Assembly: GCA_937902925.1 (NCBI GenBank)
Contig: CALFNN010000013.1
Location: forward strand, 1 to 64,000
Direction: 5' to 3'
Source of the DNA: an uncultured Opitutaceae bacterium
GTDB lineage: Bacteria; Verrucomicrobiota; Verrucomicrobiia; Opitutales; Opitutaceae
Length of the DNA stretch: 64,000 nt
The notes beneath the pieces are model-generated. The model did no database searches and was not told the origin of the DNA. It worked only from the letters and a program-made list of their open reading frames with translations. The position numbers and the translations under genes were made by a program. Of the stretch, positions 18,541 to 28,830 are shown piece by piece; the first letter of the stretch is position 1; every line of letters starts with the position of its first letter.

Positions 18541-19107
18541 TCAATCCGCCGTCCCGCTGTGCGCCCGGCCGCCGTCCTTGATCGTCTTCACGAACCGGAA
18601 GTCGATGTCCCACGGGAAATAGATCCACTTGTTCTGCTTGAACTCCTTCACGCAGGTGTCGACGAACGGCCGTCCCGCCGGCTTCGCGTAGAGCGTCACG
18701 AAATGCGCCTTCGGCAAAAGCTTGCGCACCACCTGCGCCGTCTTGCCCGTGTCGACCAGGTCGTCGACGAGCAGCATGCCCTCGCCATCGCCCGCGACCC
18801 CTTTTAAAATCGTCACCCCGCTCTGGTCCTGCGCCGCGGCGTTCCCCGACGCCGACGTGTAGCTCGTGACGCAGATGGTGTCGATCATCCGAATCTCCAG
18901 CTCCCGCGCGATCAACGCCGCCGGCACGAGCCCGCCCCGCGTCACGACGATGATGCCCTTCCATGGTCCGATGGCGTGGAGCAACTCCGACAAATACCGC
19001 GCATCGCGGTGCAGTTCAGCCCAGGAAATGACCACTTCGTCGTCGTAGCGTGAAGCTGTGCTCAAGGTGGGGGTTGGTTCGGTCCCAAAAAGCAAACCGC
19101 GCGCCAT
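18541..19107 (-). CDS. gpt: Xanthine phosphoribosyltransferase
   Basis: 188 residues. Salvages xanthine and guanine with PRPP to XMP and GMP. Strong likeness to E. coli Gpt: WKGIIVVTRGGLVPAALIARELEIR, the PRPP loop DGEGMLLVDDLVDTGKTA with the acidic pair near residue 117, and KAHFVTLYAKPAGRPFVD. The chain has about 20 extra N-terminal residues from ATG 19107; a TTG at 19065 would start much closer to the E. coli start and cannot be excluded. Flanked on both sides by copies of a dispersed repeat. Confidence 0.9.
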   Translation of the reverse strand: MARGLLFGTEPTPTLSTASRYDDEVVISWAELHRDARYLSELLHAIGPWKGIIVVTRGGLVPAALIARELEIRMIDTICVTSYTSASGNAAAQDQSGVTILKGVAGDGEGMLLVDDLVDTGKTAQVVRKLLPKAHFVTLYAKPAGRPFVDTCVKEFKQNKWIYFPWDIDFRFVKTIKDGGRAHSGTAD

Positions 19108-19220
19108 CCGGCCGTCAACCGCCGCCGATTCCTCCCTCGTCCTTCCGCCCGCCCCAACTCCAGCACTGTCGTGCATTTCGACTCGTTCGTGGTTCTCCAA
19201 TCCGACTCCGTCTCGCCCCT

Positions 19221-19293
19221 TCCGGGTTTCCTGGCTCCCCCCCTTTTTTTCATTCCTCCGTCCTTCGCCCCCTTCCAATCCTTCGCGAGACAA
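19221..19293. repeat. Dispersed repeat, copy 2
   Basis: Direct repeat of 18,443-18,512 with scattered substitutions (see that entry). It fills most of the gap between gpt and the MBL-fold gene, where I see no gene. Confidence 0.6.
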
Positions 19294-19377
19294 ACCTCCG
19301 TTCGGTTCCCTCCGGCAAAGTCCACCCACCCCAGTCCCGGGAACGATTAAGAGAAAGAGAACGAGAAAGATCGGGTC

Positions 19378-20310
19378 TCAGTCCTTCGCTGTTTGGAGTT
19401 TCTTTGGAGCTTGGTTATCGGAGCTTGGAGTTTCAGCCCCCGGCACCCGAAACGTCTCCCCCACGCTCACCGCCAGCAACCGCCCCGGCTCGCCCGCCAG
19501 CGCCGCCCGCAGCCGCGCCGCCGGCTCCTCCATCGGCTCCGCGCTCAGCTTGAACGTCTCGTGGTGGATCGGCACGATATACCGCGCCCCCGCGTCGTTC
19601 GCCATCGCCACCGCCTGCTCCGGGCTGCAATGCGCGCGGATCCACGGATCGTAGGCGCCGATCGGCATCAGCATCAAATCGATCGACCGCCCCGGCCGCT
19701 TCAACTTTGCAAACGCCTTCGTGTAGGCCGTGTCGCCCGCGAAGCACACCGCCGCGCCCTTCCGCTCCAGCAGGTAGCCGTTGTAGCCGCGGTGGTCGTC
19801 GCGCATCATCCGTGCGCCCCAGTGCGCCACCTCCAACGCCGTGACGCGCAACTCGCCGCCGCGCGTCGCCAGCGTCACCGACTGCCCCCAGTCGAGCTCG
19901 TGGACATTCCGAAACCGCCAGCACCGCAGCAGATCGCCGGTAGCCCGCGCCGTGACGACCGGCGTGTCCCGCGGGAATTTCCTCAAGCTCTCGATGTCGA
20001 AGTGGTCGAAATGCGCGTGACTGAGCAGGATCGCGTCGGGCGCCGCGAAATCCCGCGGACGCAACGCCGGCTGCAAATACCGCTTCGGCCCGAGCACGAG
20101 CGGCGCAAACCCCGGCCCCACCCGCGTCGAGAACACCGGGTCGGTGAGGACGCGCACTCCCAAAAAGTTCATGAGCACCGTGGCGTGACCGAGGCAGCTC
20201 CCCGTGATGGCATCGTCCGCCCACGACGCCGGCTCCGGCCGCGCCGCGGGAGCGGGCGGTTTCCCCCGCCCGTCAAAAATCATCCGCCGCAGCATCCGCA
20301 GTCGTCGCAT
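19378..20310 (-). CDS. MBL-fold metallohydrolase (UlaG/NAPE-PLD type)
   Basis: 310 residues from ATG 20310. The metallo-beta-lactamase core is clear: GHATVLMNFLGVRVLTDPVFS, the metal motif LLSHAHFDHFD near residue 97, EVAHWGAR, CFAGDTAY with the bridging Asp, and IVPIHHETFKL. Such proteins hydrolyse lactones or phosphodiesters and use two Zn or Mn ions; the substrate here is unknown. The last 17 or so residues (PSSDNQAPKKLQTAKD) are encoded by a dispersed GGAGCTTGG repeat, so the natural C-terminus has been extended by repeat insertion. Confidence 0.85.
   Translation of the reverse strand: MRRLRMLRRMIFDGRGKPPAPAARPEPASWADDAITGSCLGHATVLMNFLGVRVLTDPVFSTRVGPGFAPLVLGPKRYLQPALRPRDFAAPDAILLSHAHFDHFDIESLRKFPRDTPVVTARATGDLLRCWRFRNVHELDWGQSVTLATRGGELRVTALEVAHWGARMMRDDHRGYNGYLLERKGAAVCFAGDTAYTKAFAKLKRPGRSIDLMLMPIGAYDPWIRAHCSPEQAVAMANDAGARYIVPIHHETFKLSAEPMEEPAARLRAALAGEPGRLLAVSVGETFRVPGAETPSSDNQAPKKLQTAKD
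19394..19434. repeat. GGAGCTTGG-type repeat overlapping the MBL gene 3' end
   Basis: TTGGAGTTTCTTTGGAGCTT followed by GGTTATCGGAGCTTGGAG. It matches 15,651-15,678 and 31,711-31,750 and supplies the stop-proximal codons of the MBL-fold gene. Confidence 0.55.
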
Positions 20311-20535
20311 GCCCGCCGAAGGTAAGGGCCTCCCGCCGGCTGGCAACTTGCCGCTGCGGAATGACCAACCAACCGATCGCGCGAAATGCTACTCATAGTC
20401 CGTGGTCTGAATGCCCCTATTCCAGTATTGTCGGTGAAAGCGGATCACCGAACGGCGCACGAACATGACCTCTAGTCGATTAACTTACTCCCGAAATACC
20501 GCTAGACCTCACACGCCACGAGCGATCTCGCGCTC

Positions 20536-21828
20536 ATGAAATTTCTAGCCTTCCACAAACTCGGCGAGAACCGGGAAAGTCCACGTCTCTGGATCGAATC
20601 GCAGCGCCTCAACTCGATCGGCTTTCATCCCGGCAGCGCATTCACGGTCGAAACTCTAACCAATCGAGTGCGCCTGCGCCCGGCGGTTCTGGCGACCAAT
20701 CATGTCTCGAGTCGGATTTCTGCCGGGCTCAGGCGGCCGATCATCGACATCGAAAATCGCCTGTCGCTCGCGCCGTTGGCTGAGTTCGCCGAAATCAGGA
20801 TTGAGGCAGCGTTCCGACAAATCGATGTCACTCCCTCAACGCGTGCGTTCAATATTCGTCGTAGCCTTCAGGCCCCGCCTCCGTTCGCGACCATCGAAAT
20901 ATTCTGCGGCGGAGGAACCCTGTCGGCAGCGATCGAGGGCAGCCCAAATTTTCGCTTGGTTGCTGGCGTCGAGATCGAGCCGAAATACGCCGACGTGTGG
21001 CAGCGCGCCCATCCCAGCGCGACGCTTGTTCAATCTGACATTCGTCGCCTGCATCCGAGCGATCTCCCTGATCACGAAATCCTGATCGCATCGATTCCAT
21101 GCACGAGCCACTCGCTGCTCGGTCGCGCGAAAAAATCGCTCGCCGGCAAACCGGAACTCGGAGATTCCGGCGACCTCTATCTCACCGTCTGCGAATTCGT
21201 CGCCCACCGGCTTCCGTTGGCGTGTCTCTTCGAAAACGTGCCGGCGTTCGCCAGCTTGCTCGCCGGGCGGAGCCTCGTCCATCACCTGCGAAAAATTGGC
21301 TATCATGTCGACGAAACGATCCTCGATCCGTTCAACAAATGGGCCGAGCCGCAGGATCGGAAGCGGTGGGTGCTGATCGCTACACTGGAGCCGGGATTTA
21401 AGTTGCAGCCGCCCGGCATTGCTTACCGCGGCACCGCAGCCGATTTCCTAGACGCGACCGACGAGCGGGATGCCACCGATGCCGAGCGAATCGCCAAATC
21501 GATCGTAGCTTTGCGCCGTCATAATTGACGACACGCAAAACTCGGCCATGGGTTCGGTTTCACAACTATCAACCGCGACTCGGTGAAGATTCCCACGCTC
21601 GTCCGCTCCTACCACAAGATCAACACGGGGCCGTTCGTTGAAACGCCTTATGGACCTCGGCTGCTCCGCCAGCACGAAGCCGAGCGAATCATGGGATGCG
21701 AGATTGACTGCGACCACTATGCCACCGCCATCGAGATTCTCGGACAAGGAGTCCAAACGCGGGTATTCAAAGAAATCCTCGCGCAGGTCGGTAGATTTCT
21801 AGCCGAAGCCTCAGGCCAAAAACGATGA
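20536..21828 (+). pseudogene. C5-cytosine DNA methyltransferase interrupted by an in-frame TGA
   Basis: The frame runs 330 codons, meets TGA at 21,526-21,528, then continues in the same frame to 21,828 with clear homology. Before the stop: an N-terminal 115-residue extension with a SymE/AbrB-like start, motif I (IEIFCGGGTLS), motif IV with catalytic Cys189 (IASIPCTSH), motif VI (LFENVPAF) and motif VIII (QDRKRWVLIA). After the stop: the end of the target recognition region (LGHGFGFTTI, SYHKINTGPFVETPYG), motif IX (RLLRQHEAERIMGC) and motif X (ILGQGVQTRVF). The two parts belong to one protein; the nonsense codon removes motifs IX-X. A GTG at 21,583 could start a short second polypeptide. Base composition is lower in GC than the surroundings, suggesting transfer. 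Confidence 0.85.
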
Positions 21829-21854
21829 CATTCACGCCTGCCAATTTCAACGGG

Positions 21855-22712
21855 CTATGCAGGCAATGCAGTAAACTGAAATGGCTCCAGTTCGCAGGTC
21901 TTTTGAAGCGGCCCATCTAGCACAAACAGACTCGGCTGTTTTCTAAAATTGAAGAAACGGTAGAGTGAATAGGTCGATTCTGTTGTTTCAGAAACACCGA
22001 CCTCATTTCGAGAGACAAAGAAAGGCGTAAACGCCCCAAAATTCGTAGTCTTAACCTCAATCCAACGCTCTCGACCCGTCGTTTCGAACGACAAGATGTC
22101 GTAGCCCAATCCATCACCTCGAGAGCGCGCGACGTGATCAATCTTGTTCGCAAGGTCTTTCTTTCCTGCGCGCCATAGACGCTCGTGCTCATATCGCATC
22201 GCGAGTTCTTCACCTGCGAGGCCGATGGCCCGATTCCGCTCTTCTGCCGCTAGGTAATTCTTTCGAAAAGGAATTTTCGCCTTTGGCAGCTCGTCGGGCG
22301 GGTCGTCACCGACCACGTATTCTTGCTTCTTGCGAATGGGAGGATCGACCTTGATCGCCAAGACATCGGCGATCACGGGCATCTCGATCCGAGGCTTCCC
22401 CACGATCACTTCAAGGCTGCGATGCACGTCGTCGGCCATTGAAAGCCTTTCGCTCACCACATTCTTCAAAAGTTTCTGCGCGTGGCCCAACGGCTTGTAG
22501 CCACTAACGTAAGGAAATCCCTGTTCGATCATGACGGCGCTGATATTTTGGTGCTTTCGCTCAATTGAGCCGCGACTACGCGCCGTTACCGATTGAAGGC
22601 GCCGATTGTGTTCCGCCTTGTTGTATTCCTCGCCGCGCAATTCTGCCGCCAACATGAATAGATAATCCGCCACGGCAGCTTCTACTTGTTCGCGCGACCA
22701 ATCGTCGTTCAT
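21855..22712 (-). CDS. DUF3883 protein, candidate restriction endonuclease
   Basis: 285 residues, convergent with the methyltransferase. The C-terminal 130 residues resemble DUF3883: IGLAGEELAMRYEHERL, then GYDILSFE with Asp205, and RWIEVKTTN with Glu219 and Lys221, an arrangement typical of PD-(D/E)XK nucleases. The N-terminal half (residues 1-100) resembles a small DNA-binding module found in HNH or methyl-directed enzymes, but I cannot name it. Position between a C5 methyltransferase and a Vsr gene makes a type II restriction enzyme likely. No stop or frameshift is visible. Lower GC than neighbouring genes. Confidence 0.7.
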   Translation of the reverse strand: MNDDWSREQVEAAVADYLFMLAAELRGEEYNKAEHNRRLQSVTARSRGSIERKHQNISAVMIEQGFPYVSGYKPLGHAQKLLKNVVSERLSMADDVHRSLEVIVGKPRIEMPVIADVLAIKVDPPIRKKQEYVVGDDPPDELPKAKIPFRKNYLAAEERNRAIGLAGEELAMRYEHERLWRAGKKDLANKIDHVARSRGDGLGYDILSFETTGRERWIEVKTTNFGAFTPFFVSRNEVGVSETTESTYSLYRFFNFRKQPSLFVLDGPLQKTCELEPFQFTALPA

Positions 22713-22749
22713 GGCTCACCCACGATGCTTACTGAATAGAACAACTTAA

Positions 22750-23070
22750 AGCTCGTTTTGCGCACACGGCATCACCGCCTCGCCACGCGGATCGAAGCTC
22801 ACCGGCAAACCCGACTTTGTTTTCCCCAAACTGAAACTCACCGTTTTCGTCGATGGCTGCTTCTGGCACGGTTGTCCCAAGCACGCCACCCAGCCCAAGA
22901 CCAACGCCGCGTTCTGGCGGAAGAAGATTTCGGCCAACCAGGCCCGCGACCGCCTCGTCACCCGCACCCTCCGCACCCAAGGCTGGAAAGTGGTCCGTAT
23001 CTGGGAGCACGAGTTGACGCGCAGGAACGAGCGCCGGCTCCTCACCCGGCTGACCCGCCATCTCGGCTGA
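22750..23070 (+). pseudogene. Vsr (very short patch repair) endonuclease, 5'-truncated
   Basis: The frame opens after TAA at 22,747 and has no start codon before the conserved part. It reads HGITASPRGSKLTGKPDFVF, then LTVFVDGCFWHGCPKH, FWRKKISANQARD, GWKVVRIWEHEL and stops at 23,070. FVDGCFWHGC is the Vsr signature. About 25-40 N-terminal residues are missing compared with intact Vsr (about 130-150). Vsr enzymes nick T:G mismatches arising from deamination of methylated cytosine and travel with C5 methyltransferases, which agrees with the neighbour at 20.5 kb. Confidence 0.8.
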
Positions 23071-23092
23071 ATTGCGCGACATGTCGCGCAAT
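23071..23092. repeat. Perfect 22-bp palindrome
   Basis: Arms attgcgcgaca and tgtcgcgcaat meet without a spacer directly after the vsr stop. No T run follows. It may be a remnant of a terminator, an operator or a recombination site at the edge of the defence island. The following 230 bp to 23,323 hold only short low-complexity repeats (CTCCGTG units) and no gene that I can see. Confidence 0.6.
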
Positions 23093-23323
23093 CGGGCGCT
23101 GCGATCATCCCGGGGTAGATCTCCGTGTCCTCGGATCGGACCTCCGTGCCCTCCGTGTCCCCCCAGTCTTTTACCGTCTCGTTCCTGATTTCGACATCCC
23201 CATCCCGCGTCTCCGAGCTTCCGTGGTTCAAGGCTCGCCCAAGCGGCAGCCACCTCGTCAGCCGCACGCTTCGGCTGCGGGGTTGCCAATTGGTTTCCGA
23301 GCCGGACGTGGTATGTTCCAGCC

Positions 23324-23644
23324 ATGCCTGAACGCATCGTCATCTCGCCCGACCTCTGCAACGACCGCCCGGTCGTTCGGCCACGCGCATCGCGGTGCAA
23401 ACCGTGCTCGAGTTTCTCGGCGCCGGCGACTCCGTGGAGGACGTGCTGGAGGAATATCCGGACCTCACCCGGGAAGACGTGCAGGCCTGCCCCAACTATG
23501 CCTTCTCCGACCGCGTCATCCTGCATACGCCGCCGCCGCGAATTTCACGTCGTGCTCGCCCGCGCCTGGCCGCAAGTTGAGGCGTTGCTGGCCTCGCATA
23601 AACTTGTGAACGTCCACGCCGATCGCGTCGAGGGCGTCGGCTAG
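23324..23644 (+). pseudogene. DUF433 antitoxin with frameshift, joined to a toxin-like tail
   Basis: Starts MPERIVISPDLCNDRPVVR, the DUF433 opening. A one-base deletion near 23,381 then shifts frame; the expected continuation TRIAVQTVLEFLGAGDSVED, EEYPDLTREDVQACPNYA is in the +1-related frame (ORF from 23,395). After that, the original frame reads WPQVEALLASHKLVNV, which resembles the end of DUF5615 PIN-like toxins, the usual partner of DUF433. So antitoxin and toxin ends are fused by deletion. Non-functional remnant of a type II toxin-antitoxin pair. Confidence 0.65.
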
Positions 23645-23681
23645 CCCGGGGAAATCCCGCCGCGACAGCCGCCAGCAGGCC

Positions 23682-23732
23682 ATGGCCGACGTCTTCTCCA
23701 AACGAAGACGCTCCGCGGTCATGGCGGCCATG
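23682..23732 (+). pseudogene. N-terminal fragment resembling Vsr endonuclease
   Basis: [17 protein letters not shown] is what intact Vsr proteins begin with (MADV..K..RS.VM). The similarity ends after 17 residues. The matching C-terminal piece is 600 bp upstream (22,750-23,070), so the order is reversed. Fragment too short to be certain. Confidence 0.4.
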
Positions 23733-24295
23733 AGCTTCGACACCGGAACGAGCGCCGGCCTCTCTCCCCCGGCTCCGCCGACACTTCGACTGAATTTGGC
23801 GCGGTCGCGCCGAATTGCCGCGACCATCGCCCGGCCAATTTTGCGACTGCACGCAGACCGGTCCCGTTACCCGCCTTTTTCCTGCATTCCACATTCCACT
23901 CCCCCGTCCCCGGATCTTCGTGCCTTCGAGGTGAAAACCGACCGCCCCAATTTGTGCCCCGCGGCGCAAATCCGCCGGCCGCTCCTCCCGATTCTGGCCG
24001 CGCGGCCAAAATCCACCCGCCGGCTGCGACCGACCGCTTCGTCCCCGCTTCGTGTCTTCGCGGTAAACGGACCCGACCCCGGCGGCGATTTGCGGTTAAG
24101 AATCTCCGCCTCCGTGCCGACTGGGAAGGTCCCGGACGATTCCCTCCACCCGGTCCCACCGTGCCGTTTTCCCGCACCCTGCGTCTTGCCCTCCGGCCGT
24201 TCCCGGCTCCCCGCCACCGCGAAAATTCCCCGTTCGCTTTCGCTGGGAACCGGTGCCTTCTTGTGCCTTATTTCCGCCCGTTCCCGGTCCGACCC
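23733..24295. other. Intergenic stretch without recognisable gene
   Basis: About 560 bp between the defence-island remnants and the histidine kinase. It contains short pieces of common dispersed motifs (CTTCGTGTCTTCGCGGT at about 24,050 and a diverged copy near 23,915). Open frames here lack coding character. No RNA or terminator is evident. Confidence 0.5.
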
Positions 24296-26185
<1,890 letters not shown>

Positions 26186-26306
26186 CGGCCCGCGGAGCCT
26201 CCCGGAGCCGCCGCGCCGGGCCGTAGTCTCCGCCGGCGCCATCCGTAACGATACTCCCCGGATTGGATTTGTCGGGTGCCACCCCCGTGCCGCTGAATGG
26301 AGTGTC

Positions 26307-27236
26307 ATGGAATTATCCGCCGCCACCATCGAGAACCTGCGGGACGAGGCCTACGTCGCCCTCTGCCGCGAGGCCCTGCAGGAGCGCCTCGTCGCGCTCG
26401 CGCGCGAGAAAGCCGAGATCGCCACCACGCGGCCGCCCTTCGGGGTGCTCGCCCGCAAGGAAACCCGCGACGCCTTCACCCGCTCGATGCGCACGGCCCT
26501 CGACAACGAGGCGGCGCTCCACGAGCGGGTCACCCGCCTCGACAGCATCGGGGACTGGCTCCGCCCGCTCCTGCGCAACGGCGTCTCGAGTTACCTCGCC
26601 GACGCCAGCGCGCCCTACTGCAATTTCCTCCAGATCGACGCCCGCCTCGACGACTGGGAACGCGCCGTCGCCGCCCTCCCCGACCTGCTCCTCGCCTTCG
26701 CCCGCGACCTCCGCGCCGTGCGCGCGGCCGCCGCCGCGCCCGGCGCGACGAGCCATTCCTGCGCCCGCGAATTCGCCGCGCTCCGCGCCGCCACCGAACG
26801 GCTCGGCCGCCACCGCCACGAGCTTTATGTCATCGCCCGCGCGGTCACGGAGCTGACTGTCGGCGGGCCGGCCGCGGAAATCCGCCTGCCTGCGCTCCCC
26901 GATTTTCAACGCGGCCCCTGGGTGGCCCGGCTCGCGGTGCTCCCGCCCGCCCAGGTCGTCGAGGAAGCCGCCCGCGTCGAGGCGGAGGCACGCGCGTTCC
27001 TGGCCGACGAAGCCGTCGCCGCCGAGATCGGCGCCCGGCTGCAAGCCGCCCGCGACATCTGCGGCAATCTCGCCGAGAACGCGCTCGAGCAATATTGGAA
27101 CCAGCTCCGCGCCCACGCGCGATTGCACTACGTCGAGGAGCGCGACGTCGACGAGGTGCTCGACATGCTCACGCGCCGCTACGTCGACTCCAACACGCGC
27201 CACCGTCTCGACGAGCCGTTCGCCGTGGCGCATTGA
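26307..27236 (+). CDS. Hypothetical alpha-helical protein
   Basis: 309 residues, ATG 26307, 121 bp after the histidine kinase on the same strand. Strongly helical by composition (Ala, Glu, Arg, Leu), with heptad-like segments near 20-90 and 225-275. No signal peptide, membrane helix or known motif. Possibly a partner of the kinase, but the gap and lack of overlap do not prove an operon. Confidence 0.6.
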   Translation: MELSAATIENLRDEAYVALCREALQERLVALAREKAEIATTRPPFGVLARKETRDAFTRSMRTALDNEAALHERVTRLDSIGDWLRPLLRNGVSSYLADASAPYCNFLQIDARLDDWERAVAALPDLLLAFARDLRAVRAAAAAPGATSHSCAREFAALRAATERLGRHRHELYVIARAVTELTVGGPAAEIRLPALPDFQRGPWVARLAVLPPAQVVEEAARVEAEARAFLADEAVAAEIGARLQAARDICGNLAENALEQYWNQLRAHARLHYVEERDVDEVLDMLTRRYVDSNTRHRLDEPFAVAH

Positions 27237-27333
27237 TCGCCCGCCGCATCCTCCCCCGCGGCGGTGGACCGCCGGGCCGTCCGCTTTGTCTCCCGCCGGT
27301 CGCCCGTGAAAATTGGATTTTGTTTTGAGGTGG

Positions 27334-27354
27334 GGCCGTTTCTCCGAAACGGCC
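27334..27354. other. Hairpin between convergent genes
   Basis: Perfect 8-bp inverted repeat GGCCGTTT (27,334-27,341) and AAACGGCC (27,347-27,354) with a 5-nt loop, in the 211-bp gap between the hypothetical gene and the flavoprotein. No T tract follows on either strand, so terminator function is uncertain. Confidence 0.45.
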
Positions 27355-27447
27355 TGGGCTCCGGCCGCCGGCTCGCCCTTCAACCCAGACCGCCCCGGCA
27401 AGCCAGCCTCCACCCCCGCAGAGTCCGGGAGTTGGCGGCCGTCGGCC

Positions 27448-28632
27448 TCACGCCGCGCGCCGGAACAGCTTGAAATAATTGCCCGGCCGCCGGACCGCCG
27501 CGCGATAGGTCGACTCGCCGGAGACGATTCGCGTCATCAGTTCGCTCATGCCCCGGCCGTGCCGCGTCAGCAACGCGGCCCGCAGCCGCGGGCATTCGTA
27601 GAGCACCCACGCCAGCCGGCGCGCGATCCGCAGCTCGCCGAGCAAGCGCTCCTCCAGCGCCTCGCGATAGGCCCGCTTCACCGCCGCCTCGGCAAAATCG
27701 CCGTCGAGAATCGCCTGCGCCGCCAGTTGCCCGCTGAGAATCCCCGCCGTGATGCCCTCGGCCGTGACCGGGTCCGCCAGCCCCGCCGCGTCGCCGGCGA
27801 ACAACACCCGTCGCGCGCCGAACATCCCCTCGCGCGGCCGGCACGGGATGAGGTAGCCGTGCCGCTCCTCGCGCAAAGGTGGACCGAGGCCGAGCGCGGC
27901 AAGGTAGCGCGCGTAAGCCTGCGGCAGGTTCGCCGCGCCGCGCCGCGTCGTGCCGACGCCGATCGACAGGTGGTCGCGTTTCGGAAAAACCCAGCCGTAG
28001 CCCGCGGGCACGAGGCCGAAGTCGAACCGCGCATTCTCCAGGAACGGCGCCATTTTCTCCGCCGCGAAACTCACCTCGCACTCGAGCGCCGGGAACACGT
28101 CGCGGATCTCCGGCCGGCCTGTCTTCCGCGCCACCACGCTGTTCGCGCCATCCGCCGCGACGACAAACCGCGCGCGGATTTCGCCCGCGCTCGTCACCAG
28201 CCGCACGTCGTCCCCGCCGGGCATCACGTCGAGCACGGTCGTGCCCGCGAACAATTGCGCTCCCGCGCGCACCGCCGCCTCCGTGACGAGATGGTCGAAC
28301 CGGTCGCGCATCACCATCGAGACGATTGGCCGGTCGCGCCGGCAGACGAAGCGGAGGTCCGGCCCGTGGTGGACAAGCTCGGCCGCGAAGCATTCGCGTT
28401 CCACCGCCGCGCGCACGTCGACCGGCAAGAGCGCCAGTGCCCGGCGCAACACGCCGCCGCCGCAGGTCTTGTAGCGGGGCGGCACCGCCTTCTCGATGAT
28501 GCCGACACGCAGTCCTCGTCCCCCGAGCGCGAGCGCCGCCGACGCCCCTGCCGGCCCCGCACCCACGACCGCCACGTCGAGGACGACGGGCGTTTCTGGC
28601 GTTGGCGCGGGAGATGGTGCCGGGCGGTTCAC
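27448..28632 (-). CDS. Geranylgeranyl reductase family FAD-dependent oxidoreductase
   Basis: 394 residues from a GTG at 28632, placed 15 codons before the flavin fold. GAGPAG at residues 24-29 binds the ADP part of FAD; IIEKAVPPRYKTCGGG is the GGR signature; DRFDHLVTEAA and the second FAD motif LFAGDAAGLADPVTAEGI are present. The family reduces isoprenoid chains of chlorophyll, archaeal lipids or menaquinone, and also includes halogenase-like hydroxylases. In a verrucomicrobial context, reduction of a menaquinone or polyprenyl side chain is the likeliest guess. Divergent to the altronate dehydratase-like gene with a 198-bp gap. Confidence 0.82.
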   Translation of the reverse strand: MNRPAPSPAPTPETPVVLDVAVVGAGPAGASAALALGGRGLRVGIIEKAVPPRYKTCGGGVLRRALALLPVDVRAAVERECFAAELVHHGPDLRFVCRRDRPIVSMVMRDRFDHLVTEAAVRAGAQLFAGTTVLDVMPGGDDVRLVTSAGEIRARFVVAADGANSVVARKTGRPEIRDVFPALECEVSFAAEKMAPFLENARFDFGLVPAGYGWVFPKRDHLSIGVGTTRRGAANLPQAYARYLAALGLGPPLREERHGYLIPCRPREGMFGARRVLFAGDAAGLADPVTAEGITAGILSGQLAAQAILDGDFAEAAVKRAYREALEERLLGELRIARRLAWVLYECPRLRAALLTRHGRGMSELMTRIVSGESTYRAAVRRPGNYFKLFRRAA

Positions 28633-28697
28633 GCCGCACTTGTAGGCGAGTCCACCCCGCGCTGTCACCGCATTCCGCGCCCGAGATCGGGCCCGAC

Positions 28698-28745
28698 CTC
28701 CGGGCGGGCCGTCGGAATTCGCGCACGCGGTCGGCCCGCCCGGAG
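28698..28745. repeat. 14-bp inverted repeat in a divergent promoter region
   Basis: Perfect arms ctccgggcgggccg (28,698-28,711) and cggcccgcccggag (28,732-28,745) with a 20-nt loop, in the gap between the GGR-family gene and the altronate dehydratase-like gene. It could be a REP-like element or a regulatory structure of either gene. Confidence 0.55.
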
Positions 28746-28830
28746 ATCGAACCCTACCCGGCCCGCTCGCGCCACGAAGCTTTTGCTCGACCTCACTCGA
28801 CACTCGCCCGCCCATCGGTTGAATGCACCC

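Noticed and set aside
23954-24295. Upstream extension of the histidine kinase frame by 114 codons
   Set aside because: Pro/Arg-rich sequence covering dispersed repeats; the first methionine before the membrane helices is at 24,296.
26186-26306. Terminator after the histidine kinase
   Set aside because: GC-rich inverted pieces (ggcccg / cgggcc) exist but no stable stem with a T tract could be drawn.
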